Assembly (NCBI RefSeq): GCF_012843675.1
Contig: NZ_JABAFO010000001.1
Location: 248,001 to 312,000 of the forward strand
DNA: 64,000 nt
DNA from: Lactobacillus sp. MRS-253-APC-2B
GTDB lineage: Bacteria; Bacillota; Bacilli; Lactobacillales; Lactobacillaceae
Direction of reading: 5' to 3'
Shown in pieces: positions 1-8,337 of this stretch. The notes under the pieces are model-generated. The model was given only the letters and a program-made list of their open reading frames with translations, made no database searches and was not told the DNA's origin. Every line of letters begins with the position of its first letter. Within the stretch, counting starts at the first letter, position 1. The position numbers and the translations under genes are program-made.

Positions 1-388
1 CCGGAACGCCGCTTTTTTTCATCTGTTCTCTGGCATGTTCCTTGTTGCCCATCAGATCAATCGTTTGCGCCTTAGGACCAATAAAGACGATTCCACAGGC
101 TTCACACATCTCAGCAAAAGCCGCATTTTCCGAAAGAAAGCCAAAGCCAGGGTGAATTGCCTGGGCACCCGTACCGATTGCGGCCGCTAAGATATTCTGC
201 ATATTCAAATACGAATCCTGGGGCCGAGCACTGCCAACACAGACAGCCTCATCAGCCAACTGAACGTGCAGACTGTCGCGATCTGCTGTTGAATATACGG
301 CTACGGATTTGATCCCTAGTTCCCGTAAAGAGCGAATGATCCGCACTGCGATCTCGCCACGATTGGCTACCAATACTTTCGAAAACAT
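1..388 (-). CDS. accC: Acetyl-CoA carboxylase, biotin carboxylase subunit (5' part only)
   Basis: This is the N-terminal part, about 129 codons, of the biotin carboxylase subunit, which uses ATP and bicarbonate to carboxylate the biotin on AccB in the first step of fatty-acid synthesis. The translation starts [20 protein letters not shown], the standard opening of the biotin-carboxylase fold, and continues with [15 protein letters not shown] and FIGPKAQTI, all typical of the family. The ATG is at 386-388, 9 bp downstream of the fabZ stop, so it is co-transcribed in the fab operon. The gene runs off the left edge and the ATP-grasp domain is not visible. The gene name is certain; completeness cannot be judged. 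Confidence 0.95.
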   Translation of the reverse strand, partial: MFSKVLVANRGEIAVRIIRSLRELGIKSVAVYSTADRDSLHVQLADEAVCVGSARPQDSYLNMQNILAAAIGTGAQAIHPGFGFLSENAAFAEMCEACGIVFIGPKAQTIDLMGNKEHAREQMKKSGVP

Positions 389-397
389 ACTCTTCAC

Positions 398-832
398 CTA
401 GCCAATCAAAAAGGTAAGCTCTGCTGTGCAGGCCTTTTTCCCGTCAACCGTTGCAATTCCCTTGCCAAGTCCCACGTGACCACGAACCTTTTCCAGCTCT
501 ACTTCCAATCTCAGCGTATCTCCGGGCCGCACAACCTTACGAAACTCGGCGGACTTGATGCCGCCAAAATAAGCCGTTTTGCCCTTAAACTCCGGCTCAG
601 ACAAAAGCGCTACAGCTCCAGTCTGTGCCAGCGACTCAACGATCAGCGCACCCGGCAGCACCGGATTTTTTGGAAAGTGGCCATTAAAGACCTCCTCATT
701 GATCGTAACGTTGCGAATTGCTGTCGCCTTCTTGCCTGGTTCCAGCTCAACCACACGATCGATCAAAAGCATCGGATAACGATGTGGAATAATCTTTTGA
801 ATCGCATTTGAATCCAAAATCGTTTCAGTCAT
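398..832 (-). CDS. fabZ: (3R)-hydroxyacyl-ACP dehydratase FabZ
   Basis: This 144-residue single-hotdog protein removes water from 3-hydroxyacyl-ACP in the cytosolic elongation cycle. The catalytic pair is visible: His52 in [11 protein letters not shown] and Glu66 in LIVESLAQ, with [11 protein letters not shown] near the N-terminus. It sits between accB (3 bp away) and accC, the normal place of the elongation-type FabZ in lactobacilli. A second FabZ paralogue heads the operon at 5949-6404. In organisms with two copies one may also act as an isomerase leading to unsaturated fatty acids. The sequence alone does not tell me which, although position suggests that this one is the ordinary dehydratase. 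Confidence 0.95.
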   Translation of the reverse strand: MTETILDSNAIQKIIPHRYPMLLIDRVVELEPGKKATAIRNVTINEEVFNGHFPKNPVLPGALIVESLAQTGAVALLSEPEFKGKTAYFGGIKSAEFRKVVRPGDTLRLEVELEKVRGHVGLGKGIATVDGKKACTAELTFLIG

Positions 833-835
833 TGA

Positions 836-1261
836 CTAATCCTCCGTAACTTCAAACAAGGGCTGATCAACCTCTACCAGTTCGCCATTTTTAACCTTGA
901 CTGCACTAATGACGCCATCCTGATCGCTTTTAACCTCGGTCATCATCTTCATCGCCTCAATAATGCAGACGATATCACCCTTATGCACGCGATCACCGAC
1001 TTTAACATAGGCCGGCTGCTCTGGCTTGGCCTGCAGATAGACCGTACCGACCAGCGGTGCTTTGATCTGCTGAGCAGCTGCAGTAGTTGCTTGCGCCGGA
1101 TACTCAACGGGCGGGATCGTTGCCGCACTTGTAGCCGTCGTGCTGACTGCCTGCTGATTCTTGCTTAGGTAAAGATGAAAGGATCCGTCATCGATTTTTA
1201 GTTCTCTGGTGTCAGAGGCTTCAAACGCCTTCATTAAGTGTTGAACGTCTTTTAATTCCAA
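836..1261 (-). CDS. accB: Biotin carboxyl carrier protein of acetyl-CoA carboxylase
   Basis: This 141-residue carrier protein holds the biotin shuttled between AccC and the carboxyltransferase subunits. The C-terminal biotinyl domain, roughly residues 67-141, carries the biotinylation motif EAMKM with the acceptor lysine near residue 105. Residues 36-65 form the usual low-complexity linker rich in Ala, Thr and Pro. It lies 7 bp downstream of fabF and 3 bp upstream of fabZ on the same strand, so translation is probably coupled within the fab operon. Length and domain order are normal for the family. Confidence 0.96.
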   Translation of the reverse strand: MELKDVQHLMKAFEASDTRELKIDDGSFHLYLSKNQQAVSTTATSAATIPPVEYPAQATTAAAQQIKAPLVGTVYLQAKPEQPAYVKVGDRVHKGDIVCIIEAMKMMTEVKSDQDGVISAVKVKNGELVEVDQPLFEVTED

Positions 1262-1268
1262 TTAAAAA

Positions 1269-2501
1269 TCACTTCCATTTTCGAAAAGCCAATACGGCAT
1301 TATGTCCACCAAAACCAAATGAGTTGCTCAGCGCATATTCGGCTTCTGGCTGGTTTTGATTGGTTTGATCAACCAGATTGACCTGGCAATCCGGATCTTG
1401 ATTTTCACAGCCAATGTTTGGCGGCAAGATGCCTTTTTGCAATGCTGCAACGGTAATTACTGCCTCAATAGCTCCAGCTGCCCCCAGCAGATGACCTGTC
1501 ATTCCTTTGATTGAGCTGACCATTACCTTGCTTTGATCGCCAAAGACCTTGTTGATTGCCAAGGCCTCACCGGCATCATTGGCATGCGTAGCCGTACCGT
1601 GTGCATTAATGTAGTCGACCTTGTCTGGTTCAATTCGGGCCTCGTCGATTGCCTGCTGCATGGCTCTTGCCGCACCACGACCTTCTGGATCAGGAGAAGT
1701 AATGTGATAGGCATCGCCAGTCGCACCATAGCCAACAATCTCGCCCAAGATTTTAGCACCGCGCTTTTGGGCATGCTCAAGGCTTTCCAAGACCATCGCA
1801 GCACCGCCTTCACCAAGAACGAATCCATTACGATCCTTGTCAAATGGTCGCGAAGCTTTCATTGGGTCAGTCGTTGTACTAAGGGCCGTTAAAGCCGCAA
1901 AGCCAGCAATGCCAATCTCGTTGACGGAAGCTTCCGAACCGCCCGCAATCATGACTTGGGCGCGCCCTTCCTTAACTTGACGATAGGCCTCACCAATCGA
2001 GTTCGTTCCTGTTGCACAGGCCGTCACGATTGACGTACATATATTTTGGGCATTAAAGCGGATGGCAATGTTGCCGGCTGCCATATTGGCAATCGCCATT
2101 GGCACAAACATTGGCGAAACCCGCTTAGGACCCTTGTCGTGCATCTTGATCACTTGTTCTTGGATCGTGGTCAGGCCACCGATCCCCGATCCATAAATAA
2201 CGCCCAGATCCTCAGGGGCCGTATTTTCCTCATTGATACCAGCCATCGCAACTGCCTCAGCTGCTGTTTGAATGGCATATTGTGAATAAAGATCCATCCG
2301 CCGCGCGGCTTTTTTGCCAACAACTGCGCCGGGATCAAAATCGTCAATCTGACCGGCTACCGTAATGCCAGTTGGCTCTGCGTCAAACTTGGTGATTGGC
2401 TTGATGCCGATCTTACCAGCTAAGGTGTTCTCAACAAACTTATCAAAGCCATTGCCGTTTGGGGAAACAGCCCCCATACCTGTAATTACAACTCTTGTCA
2501 T
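1269..2501 (-). CDS. fabF: Beta-ketoacyl-ACP synthase II FabF
   Basis: This 410-residue condensing enzyme extends acyl-ACP with malonyl-ACP. The thiolase-fold triad is intact: Cys162 in TACATGTNSIG, a His in NAHGTATHAND (about residue 300) and a His in GHLLGAAGA (about residue 337). The start MTRVVITGMG is the usual FabF opening. It follows fabG by 9 bp. Length is typical and nothing looks disrupted. It is the only elongating ketosynthase in the window, beside the initiating FabH. Confidence 0.97.
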   Translation of the reverse strand: MTRVVITGMGAVSPNGNGFDKFVENTLAGKIGIKPITKFDAEPTGITVAGQIDDFDPGAVVGKKAARRMDLYSQYAIQTAAEAVAMAGINEENTAPEDLGVIYGSGIGGLTTIQEQVIKMHDKGPKRVSPMFVPMAIANMAAGNIAIRFNAQNICTSIVTACATGTNSIGEAYRQVKEGRAQVMIAGGSEASVNEIGIAGFAALTALSTTTDPMKASRPFDKDRNGFVLGEGGAAMVLESLEHAQKRGAKILGEIVGYGATGDAYHITSPDPEGRGAARAMQQAIDEARIEPDKVDYINAHGTATHANDAGEALAINKVFGDQSKVMVSSIKGMTGHLLGAAGAIEAVITVAALQKGILPPNIGCENQDPDCQVNLVDQTNQNQPEAEYALSNSFGFGGHNAVLAFRKWK

Positions 2502-2510
2502 AAGCTTCTC

Positions 2511-3242
2511 CTAAATCGTCATCCCGCCATCAACTACGATCGTCTGCCCGGTTACATAATCATTCTGGGCTAAAAACAAAGCCGTCTGCGCGATTTCTGC
2601 CGGTTCGCCAAAACGCTTTAAAGGCAGGCTCTCTAAAATCTGGTCCTGCGCTTTTTGCGGCATAGCAGCCGTCATGTCGCTGGCAATCATCCCCGGTGCA
2701 ATGGCATTACAGCGAATCCCTCGCAGTGCGCCTTCTCTAGCTACCGTCTTAGTTAAGCCAATGATTCCCGCCTTGCTGGCTGCGTAGTTGGCCTGACCAG
2801 CATTACCATGCAGACCAACAACGCTGGCCAGATTGATAATGACACCGTGCCGTTGCTTATACATCTTTTTGAGCAGCGACTGAATCATCAAAAATGGTCC
2901 TCTTAGATTAACTTGCAAGACCTCATCAAAATCAGTCGTTTTCATGCCAATCAAGAGCTTGTCGCGTGTAATGCCGGCATTATTGATTAATACGTCAATA
3001 CCGTCAAATTTCTCCCACGCAGTCTTGGTCAGTTCCTTGACGACCTTTTCATCACTGACATCGCCAGGTAAAAAGGCGTATTCAGCACCCAGTTCATCCA
3101 GCTGCTGTTTTAAAGAATCTGGCAGCTCATGTCTGGCATTTAAGATCACGCGGCTGCCAGCCTTAGCAAATGCCAGGGCCGTGGCAGCACCGATTCCTCT
3201 TGAACTGCCAGTAATCAGTACCGTCTTGTCGGTTAGCTCCAT
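2511..3242 (-). CDS. fabG: 3-oxoacyl-ACP reductase FabG
   Basis: This 243-residue short-chain dehydrogenase reduces 3-ketoacyl-ACP with NADPH. The Rossmann nucleotide motif TGSSRGIGAA is at residues 11-20, NNAG is in the middle, and the catalytic YxxxK is seen as YAASKAG. The N-terminus overlaps the 3' end of fabD by 10 bp, suggesting translational coupling. Its place between fabD and fabF supports a fatty-acid role rather than a generic SDR function. Confidence 0.96.
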   Translation of the reverse strand: MELTDKTVLITGSSRGIGAATALAFAKAGSRVILNARHELPDSLKQQLDELGAEYAFLPGDVSDEKVVKELTKTAWEKFDGIDVLINNAGITRDKLLIGMKTTDFDEVLQVNLRGPFLMIQSLLKKMYKQRHGVIINLASVVGLHGNAGQANYAASKAGIIGLTKTVAREGALRGIRCNAIAPGMIASDMTAAMPQKAQDQILESLPLKRFGEPAEIAQTALFLAQNDYVTGQTIVVDGGMTI

Positions 3243-4165
3243 TGGGCATGCTCCTTTACAAAGTTCTCATAGTCCTGACGCGTTTCAATATGCTCTCTTG
3301 TCAGCCCCGCAGCAACTTGCTTGGCAAACTTGCTAAGCGTCTTGCCAGGACCAATTTCTAACGTCCCATCGATTTGAAAGTGATCGATCAGATACTGCAG
3401 ATCCTCACCAAAATGCGTTGGCACAGCCAATTGACGCTCCAAAATTGCAACCGTTGCTTCAGGTTGAAAAGGTGCAATGATCGTATTGCTGATAACGGGT
3501 AGCTTAGGCTGAGCAAACCCAACCCCTTGCAGGCGCGTCTTCATTTTTTGGCGCGCCCCATTAAATAATGGCGTATGGAAGGCCCCGCTGACGTTTAATT
3601 TGATGACCCGCTTGGCTGCTTGATGCTCATTTAAAAGATCAACGACTTCTGCAATCCCTGCTTGCTTTCCACCAATTACCAATTGCCGTGGCGAGTTGTA
3701 GTTGGCGACCCAAGCATTTGCAGCTTGTTCACAGATCTTTTCAACTTTTTCAACGTCAGGATCGATTACGGCAGCTAAGGTACTTGAAACCTCATCCGCA
3801 TCTGCTTGCATGTATTCACCGCGATCCTTGAGCAGTGCAAAGCCAGCATCGATTGACAAGGATTCAGCCGCCATCAAGGCTGGATATTCACCTAATGAAA
3901 GTCCGATCATGCCGGTTGCTGGCAAGTTGGGCAAATCTCGCTGCAACATGCGCCAGATTCCCAGACTGAAAGCTGCCAAAGCTGGCTGGACGTATCTGGT
4001 CTGGTTCAACTCGCCATGCTCGCTTTTCAAGAGCTTGATGATATCAAGGCCTGCAGCCTCACTAGCTTGACTGAGCGTCTGTGAAAACGTCGCGTCTTCA
4101 AGCAGGTCGCAACCCATCTGCGGCTTTTGTGCTCCTTGACCGCTAAACAGAATCCCCAGTCGCAT
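3233..4165 (-). CDS. fabD: Malonyl-CoA:ACP transacylase FabD
   Basis: This 310-residue enzyme transfers malonyl groups from CoA to acyl carrier protein. It shows the opening FSGQGAQ, the nucleophile elbow GLSLGEYPAL with Ser90, and a downstream GAFHTPLF segment carrying the catalytic histidine. The ATG lies directly after acpP (1-bp gap), and the 3' end overlaps fabG. Length and motifs are normal for FabD. Confidence 0.96.
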   Translation of the reverse strand: MRLGILFSGQGAQKPQMGCDLLEDATFSQTLSQASEAAGLDIIKLLKSEHGELNQTRYVQPALAAFSLGIWRMLQRDLPNLPATGMIGLSLGEYPALMAAESLSIDAGFALLKDRGEYMQADADEVSSTLAAVIDPDVEKVEKICEQAANAWVANYNSPRQLVIGGKQAGIAEVVDLLNEHQAAKRVIKLNVSGAFHTPLFNGARQKMKTRLQGVGFAQPKLPVISNTIIAPFQPEATVAILERQLAVPTHFGEDLQYLIDHFQIDGTLEIGPGKTLSKFAKQVAAGLTREHIETRQDYENFVKEHAQWS

Positions 4166-4166
4166 C

Positions 4167-4415
4167 CTAGTCTTCCTTAGCTGCCAATTGCTTAGCTACC
4201 AGTTCAACGACATCGTTGATCGTTTCGGCACCGTCTTCAACGTCCAGTTCAATGTCAAACTTGTCTTCCAGTTCGTTCATGATTTCAAAAACATCCAGGC
4301 TGTCGGCTTCCAAGTCTTCTTTGATCTTGGCATCCAGCACGATCTTAGCTTCGTCGATGTCCAGTTCTTCAGCTGCGATTTCTTGTACCGTTGCAAAAAT
4401 TTCTTCTTTAGTCAT
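4167..4415 (-). CDS. acpP: Acyl carrier protein
   Basis: This is an acidic 82-residue four-helix carrier. The phosphopantetheine attachment site is Ser39 in EADSLDVFEI, as in bacterial AcpP. A purine-rich ribosome binding region (GAAATGAGGAC on the minus strand) precedes the ATG at 4413-4415. It lies between fabH and fabD, the usual place for the fatty-acid ACP, which distinguishes it from the D-alanyl carrier protein of teichoic-acid operons. Confidence 0.97.
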   Translation of the reverse strand: MTKEEIFATVQEIAAEELDIDEAKIVLDAKIKEDLEADSLDVFEIMNELEDKFDIELDVEDGAETINDVVELVAKQLAAKED

Positions 4416-4455
4416 TTGTTTGTCCTCATTTCTTTTGTTAGTTAATTGTTAAAAA

Positions 4456-5460
4456 CTAATATCTCAAAATAATCGTTCCCGTCGTCAGACCGCCGCCAAA
4501 ACCACTCAAGGCTAAAATATCGCCTCGTTTGATCATTCCTTTTTCAATACATTCGTCTAAAAGAATCGGTTCGCTGGCGGCAGAAGTATTGCCATATTCA
4601 GCAATGTTGATGGGAAACTTTTCTAAAGGCTGATCGAGGCGCTTGGCTACCTGCTTAATAATGCGGGCATTGGCCTGATGCAGCAAAAAAACATCAATCT
4701 GATCCAGCGTCAGACCGCTTTGTGAGCTGGCAGCCAAAATCGATTTGGGAACCTCATGCGTGGCAAAACGGTAGACCTCTCGTCCATTCATCTTAAACGG
4801 CGTCAGTCTCGTCAGCTGCTTGGGAAAATCACATCCTGACGTCGTATTGCCAGCACTGAGCTCATCGCTGAACTCACCAAACGTCTTGAGGTGGGTACCA
4901 AGCAGCGTTGGTGTCTCAACCAGCGTCTGTTCCAGTAAAACGCCACCGGCTCCATCCCCGAATAAAACAGCCGTCGTGCGATCCTGCCAGTCAATCAGCT
5001 TGCTTAAGACCTCACTGCCGATCACCATAGCCTTTTTAACCATTCCTGAACTCATCATCCGACTGGCAATCGTCAGTCCATAGACAAATCCCGAACAAGC
5101 TGCTGAAATATCAAAGGCGATTGCATTTTCTGCCTGCAGCCGTCCTTGAACAATCGCCGCCGTTGAAGGCGTATAGGCATCTGGCGACATGGTGGCAACC
5201 AGAATCAAATCAAGATCCCTTGCCTGCCAGCCGCTTTTTTCCAAGAGCAGCTGACCAGTCTTAAAAGCCAAATCAGCCGTATTTTCACCGGTACTGATAT
5301 GACGCCTTTTGATCCCCGTTCTCGATTGAATCCATTCATCAGACGTATCCATGATTTTGCTCAAGTCGTCGTTTTCAACGATTTGATTGGGAACCCAGCT
5401 GGCCGTCTGTACGATTCTTAAGTCTTCCAAAGGCTTTCTCATCCTCTCAGGCATGTTCAT
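4456..5460 (-). CDS. fabH: Beta-ketoacyl-ACP synthase III FabH
   Basis: This initiating condensing enzyme joins acetyl-CoA to malonyl-ACP. The triad is visible: Cys in DISAACSGFVYG (about residue 122), His in LLHQANARI and Asn in EYGNTSAAS. With the ATG at 5460 the protein has 334 residues and about 12 more N-terminal residues than most FabH proteins. An in-frame TTG at 5428-5430 preceded by GAGAGGATGAG gives a more typical N-terminus beginning EDLRIVQTASWVP, so the start is uncertain. The 5' end overlaps the 3' end of the fabT remnant by 14 bp. Confidence 0.95.
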   Translation of the reverse strand: MNMPERMRKPLEDLRIVQTASWVPNQIVENDDLSKIMDTSDEWIQSRTGIKRRHISTGENTADLAFKTGQLLLEKSGWQARDLDLILVATMSPDAYTPSTAAIVQGRLQAENAIAFDISAACSGFVYGLTIASRMMSSGMVKKAMVIGSEVLSKLIDWQDRTTAVLFGDGAGGVLLEQTLVETPTLLGTHLKTFGEFSDELSAGNTTSGCDFPKQLTRLTPFKMNGREVYRFATHEVPKSILAASSQSGLTLDQIDVFLLHQANARIIKQVAKRLDQPLEKFPINIAEYGNTSAASEPILLDECIEKGMIKRGDILALSGFGGGLTTGTIILRY

Positions 5461-5876
5461 CCAGAAAATCTTCCAAGTTGCGTAACGCCTTGCGAACGAC
5501 TTTCAGTTCTTCATCGTTCATATCTTTTAAAAAGCCCTTAACCATCATGTTGTGAAAGGCACGGTGCGCACGAAACAGCACGCGGCCCTTATGAGTCAAG
5601 CCAAGCCGAATCACGCGCCGATCCTCTTCATCACGGTAGCGTTCCACATAGCCCTTTTTCACCAATCGATCAGCCGTTGCCGTCATCGTGCCTGGTGATA
5701 CATGCAACCTGTGAAACGGTCTGGTGATTGTACATGGTGATTGCATCGATTGCGTGCATTTCCTTGATCGTCAAATCACGAAACATGCTTTTACGCAGCT
5801 CGTGTTCTTCAACCCACAAGATTCCGTTATAGGCCCGCACCAATGCCTGATTAATTTCTTGGTAGTCGTCATTCAT
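5447..5876 (-). pseudogene. fabT: MarR-family fatty-acid repressor FabT, frameshifted
   Basis: The gene encodes a MarR-type winged-helix repressor of fab genes, but its frame breaks at about 5701-5710. Reading from the ATG at 5874-5876 (SD AAGGAG, 9 nt upstream) gives MNDDYQEINQALVRAYNGIL and onward to HQTVSQVA, then 10 foreign residues and a stop near 5670. The rest of the domain, LHVSPGTMTATADRLVKKGY to the end, lies in another frame and stops at 5447. Comparing with the usual spacing between QV and LHV, 11 nt are missing, which fits deletion between two GTTGC repeats. The truncated product lacks most of the recognition helix and wing. There is no homopolymer at the break, so a simple base-calling error is less likely, but an assembly error is not excluded. 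Confidence 0.85.
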
Positions 5877-5912
5877 AATGTATTTTTCTCCTTTGCTTAT
5901 CAGCTCAAATAG

Positions 5913-5935
5913 TTTGATTATCAAAATACATTATA
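5913..5935 (-). promoter_or_regulatory. Internal fabT promoter -10 with FabT box
   Basis: On the minus strand a TATAAT at 5930-5935 is followed at once by the perfect 13-bp inverted repeat TTTGATAATCAAA (5913-5925), a close match to published FabT operators. The repeat lies between the -10 and the fabT SD, so FabT would autoregulate here. No good -35 hexamer is visible, so the promoter part is weaker than the operator. Confidence 0.6.
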
Positions 5936-5948
5936 GACTAAACCGCGG

Positions 5949-6404
5949 CTAAATCTTAGCTTGGCGATCCGCCACAATAAAGACTAATTCAGCGCTGCAG
6001 ACCTTTTTGCCCAAGACCTTGGCTACTGCCTTGACAATTCCCATTTGCCGCCGCTTTTTAATCATTTCGATCTCAAGCTTCACTACATCGCCGGGGCGAA
6101 CCATCTGGCGAAACTTAGCATTGTGAATTGCTCCCAGATAGGCCGTTTTCTTGAAAAACTCTGGTGATTTCAGAATCAGAATCGAAGCCGCCTGGGCCAG
6201 CGTTTCAATTATCAAGACCCCCGGCATGACCGGATTGCCAGGAAAGTGACCTTGGAAAAACGATTCATTGATCGTAACGTTTTTGGTTGCGATAATGCTT
6301 TTTCCAGGTTCCATGGCATCGACATAATCGATATAGCAAATCGGGTAGCGATTGGGAATCAGATCCATGATTTCTTGTGCCGTCATCAGTGCCAATTTTG
6401 TCAC
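5949..6404 (-). CDS. fabZ1: FabZ-family hydroxyacyl-ACP dehydratase (first gene of fab operon; possible dehydratase/isomerase)
   Basis: This second hotdog dehydratase, 151 residues with the GTG start, has catalytic His53 in GHFPGNPVMPG and Glu67 in LIIETLAQA. In lactobacilli and enterococci the FabZ paralogue heading the operon is often the one with isomerase activity that opens the unsaturated branch. I infer that possibility here from position only. The start is uncertain: GTG 6402-6404 has AAGG only 3 nt away, whereas in-frame TTG 6393-6395 has AGGTG at 5 nt. It is the promoter-proximal gene, directly behind two FabT-type operators. Confidence 0.9.
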   Translation of the reverse strand: MTKLALMTAQEIMDLIPNRYPICYIDYVDAMEPGKSIIATKNVTINESFFQGHFPGNPVMPGVLIIETLAQAASILILKSPEFFKKTAYLGAIHNAKFRQMVRPGDVVKLEIEMIKKRRQMGIVKAVAKVLGKKVCSAELVFIVADRQAKI

Positions 6405-6422
6405 CTGCCTTCAAAAAAGTAT

Positions 6423-6478
6423 TTCGAGTATCAAAGTATTCGATATTCGAATTATATGTCATTCAAATTTTTAGTCAA
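6423..6478 (-). promoter_or_regulatory. fab operon promoter with two FabT-type operators
   Basis: On the minus strand, -35 TTGACT (6473-6478) and -10 TATAAT (6451-6456) are 16 nt apart. Immediately downstream are two 13-bp near-palindromes resembling the FabT site TTTGANTATCAAA: TTCGAATATCGAA (6439-6451, touching the -10) and TTTGATACTCGAA (6423-6435), centres 16 bp apart. They lie where a repressor would block initiation. Identification rests on resemblance to the known FabT box and on the fabT gene being in the operon. Confidence 0.75.
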
Positions 6479-6493
6479 CCGTTTTCGAATTAA

Positions 6494-6507
6494 TGTAAGC
6501 GTTTGCT
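6494..6507. promoter_or_regulatory. cre-like CcpA site upstream of the fab promoter
   Basis: TGTAAGCGTTTGCT matches the TGWAARCGYTWNCW catabolite-responsive consensus at every position. It ends about 16 bp upstream of the fab -35 box, a position more typical of activation than of repression. Whether CcpA acts on this operon is inference. Confidence 0.5.
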
Positions 6508-6648
6508 AGATATGTAATAATATCTTTTGATGTCTCAAAATACCGTTGTTGATGACAGTCTGGGGGCTTAATAAGGAATATGAGAACAAAATCATATCTT
6601 GTGGAAAACTTTTTAAAAAATATTTCGAATATCAAAATTTTATCATTA

Positions 6649-6684
6649 AAAAAACTCGTGTTCAGATCAAGAACACGAGCTTTT
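6649..6684 (-). terminator. Terminator after tsaD
   Basis: On the minus strand the stem CTCGTGTTC / GAACACGAG with a 7-nt loop is followed by seven T, 14 bp past the tsaD stop. Confidence 0.85.
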
Positions 6685-6697
6685 GATTTTCGATCAT

Positions 6698-7750
6698 CTA
6701 TTCGCTTAACGCAAGATCCGGATTGGCATTTTTTCTAGCAAACGACAGACCGGGAACCGCGTTAAGATCCCAGTCGGCTCGATCACCATGCTGATAATCC
6801 ACCCAACCGGCTGCTCCAATCATCGCCGCATTGTCGCCACAAAGCTTCAATGGTGCCATCAAGAGTTCAACATCTGGATGCTGAGTCTTAAGATCTTGTT
6901 CTAATCTTGTGCGCAGTCCGTGATTGGCCGCCACGCCGCCAGCCAAAATCAGCTGCTTAACCGGATAGTCGCTTAATGCCCGCATCGTCTTTTCTGCTAG
7001 CACATCAACTACGCTCTGCTGGAAGCTGGCTGCCAGATCATATTTATCCAGCTCCTGTCCACGTTGTTTGGCATTGTGAACGGTATTGATAAAGGCGCTC
7101 TTTAAACCACTAAAGCTGAAATCGTAATTATCCTCTTTTTCCATTGCCCGCGGAAAATGAAAGGTATCTGATCCCTTGGCTGCCCATTCATCAATCGTCT
7201 TACCGGCCGGATAGTTGACGCCCAGCACCCGACCAATCTTGTCATAGGCTTCACCGGCTGCGTCATCACGCGTTTCGCCAATAATCTCATATTCATGCTC
7301 GCTGGCCATATAGACCAGTTCGGTATGCCCGCCTGAAACCAAAAGCGCCAGCTGTGGGTATGCAAACTCGCTTTCAAAACGAGCCGCATACAAGTGCCCT
7401 GCCATATGATTGACCGGCACCAATGGCAGATGATGCGCCCAAGCAACCATTTTGGCAGCCGTTACGCCAACCAAAAGCGAGCCGACCAGCCCTGGTCCAT
7501 ATGTAACGGCAACTGCACTCAGCTCATCATAATCAACTCCTGATTCAACCAGCGCCTTATCAATGCATTTGGTAATCTGTTCAATATGATGGCGACTGGC
7601 AACTTCAGGTACAACACCACCAAAGCGCTGATGACTCAAAATCTGGGTTGCTACGATATTGCTCAAGATCTTTTGTCCATCCTCTACGACGGCCACGCTG
7701 GTTTCGTCACAGCTGCTCTCAAATGCCAAAATCAAGTTTCTCTTTGCCAC
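6698..7750 (-). CDS. tsaD: tRNA N6-adenosine threonylcarbamoyltransferase TsaD
   Basis: This 350-residue ASKHA-fold protein transfers the threonylcarbamoyl group to A37 of ANN-decoding tRNAs with TsaB and TsaE. It shows the opening [16 protein letters not shown], the metal-binding histidines of [10 protein letters not shown] (His115 and His119), and [10 protein letters not shown] and CGDNAAMIG near the C-terminus. It is the last gene of a tsaB-rimI-tsaD unit (2-bp gap to rimI), the standard Gram-positive arrangement, and is followed by a terminator. Confidence 0.97.
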   Translation of the reverse strand: MAKRNLILAFESSCDETSVAVVEDGQKILSNIVATQILSHQRFGGVVPEVASRHHIEQITKCIDKALVESGVDYDELSAVAVTYGPGLVGSLLVGVTAAKMVAWAHHLPLVPVNHMAGHLYAARFESEFAYPQLALLVSGGHTELVYMASEHEYEIIGETRDDAAGEAYDKIGRVLGVNYPAGKTIDEWAAKGSDTFHFPRAMEKEDNYDFSFSGLKSAFINTVHNAKQRGQELDKYDLAASFQQSVVDVLAEKTMRALSDYPVKQLILAGGVAANHGLRTRLEQDLKTQHPDVELLMAPLKLCGDNAAMIGAAGWVDYQHGDRADWDLNAVPGLSFARKNANPDLALSE

Positions 7751-7752
7751 TT

Positions 7753-8337
7753 TTATTCTATTCCTTTCAAATTTTCCAGCTGAGCGACCATGTCCAATGC
7801 ATCTTCATGATCGTCCAGATAATAATGCCGTTTGATCTCACCATCGATAAAGCCCATCTGCCGATAGAGCCGCTGAGCCTGGTAATTTGATACTCTAACC
7901 TCCAGGCTCAGCGTTTTCATTTTCTGAGCTAAGGCAAGCTGTCTAATCGTTTGCAGCAGATAGGTACCAATACCTTGCCTTTGATAAGCCGGATGGACGG
8001 CAAAATTGGTGATATGCGCATCGGCTTTATCCTGATCAAAGGCACAGCCAATAAAACCCAGCACATCGGCTTCAGCGTTTTTCAACACCAGATATAGCCG
8101 ATCATTACGCTTCAGATCCGCGGCAAACGCGGCTCGATTCCACGGTGCCACGCCATAAATCAGTTCTTCGATATGGACCATGGCGGCAATATCGGCTTCT
8201 TTGGCCTGACAGATCATCCCTGGCTTTTGATTGATACTGATTGAACGGCTGGCAAACGTCATTGGTACCCGGTCAATACCGTTAATCTGCTCTAGCCAAT
8301 TTTTAAACTTCTCGAACATAGTCCTGCTTGGGTGCAT
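7753..8337 (-). CDS. rimI: Ribosomal-protein-alanine N-acetyltransferase RimI
   Basis: This GNAT-fold acetyltransferase has the acetyl-CoA motif [16 protein letters not shown] and the C-terminal [19 protein letters not shown] typical of RimI. It is longer (about 188-194 residues) than the roughly 150-residue E. coli protein because of an N-terminal extension of about 40 residues. Two starts are possible: 8337, or ATG 8317-8319 preceded by AGCAGG. Both overlap the 3' end of tsaB. Acetylation of ribosomal S18 is the family role, but the substrate here is inferred. Confidence 0.88.
   Translation of the reverse strand: MHPSRTMFEKFKNWLEQINGIDRVPMTFASRSISINQKPGMICQAKEADIAAMVHIEELIYGVAPWNRAAFAADLKRNDRLYLVLKNAEADVLGFIGCAFDQDKADAHITNFAVHPAYQRQGIGTYLLQTIRQLALAQKMKTLSLEVRVSNYQAQRLYRQMGFIDGEIKRHYYLDDHEDALDMVAQLENLKGIE

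Noticed and set aside
6580-6711. A plus-strand frame starting MRTKSYLVENF across the fab promoter
   Set aside because: It runs through the tsaD terminator and into the tsaD 3' end on the other strand, with no homology.
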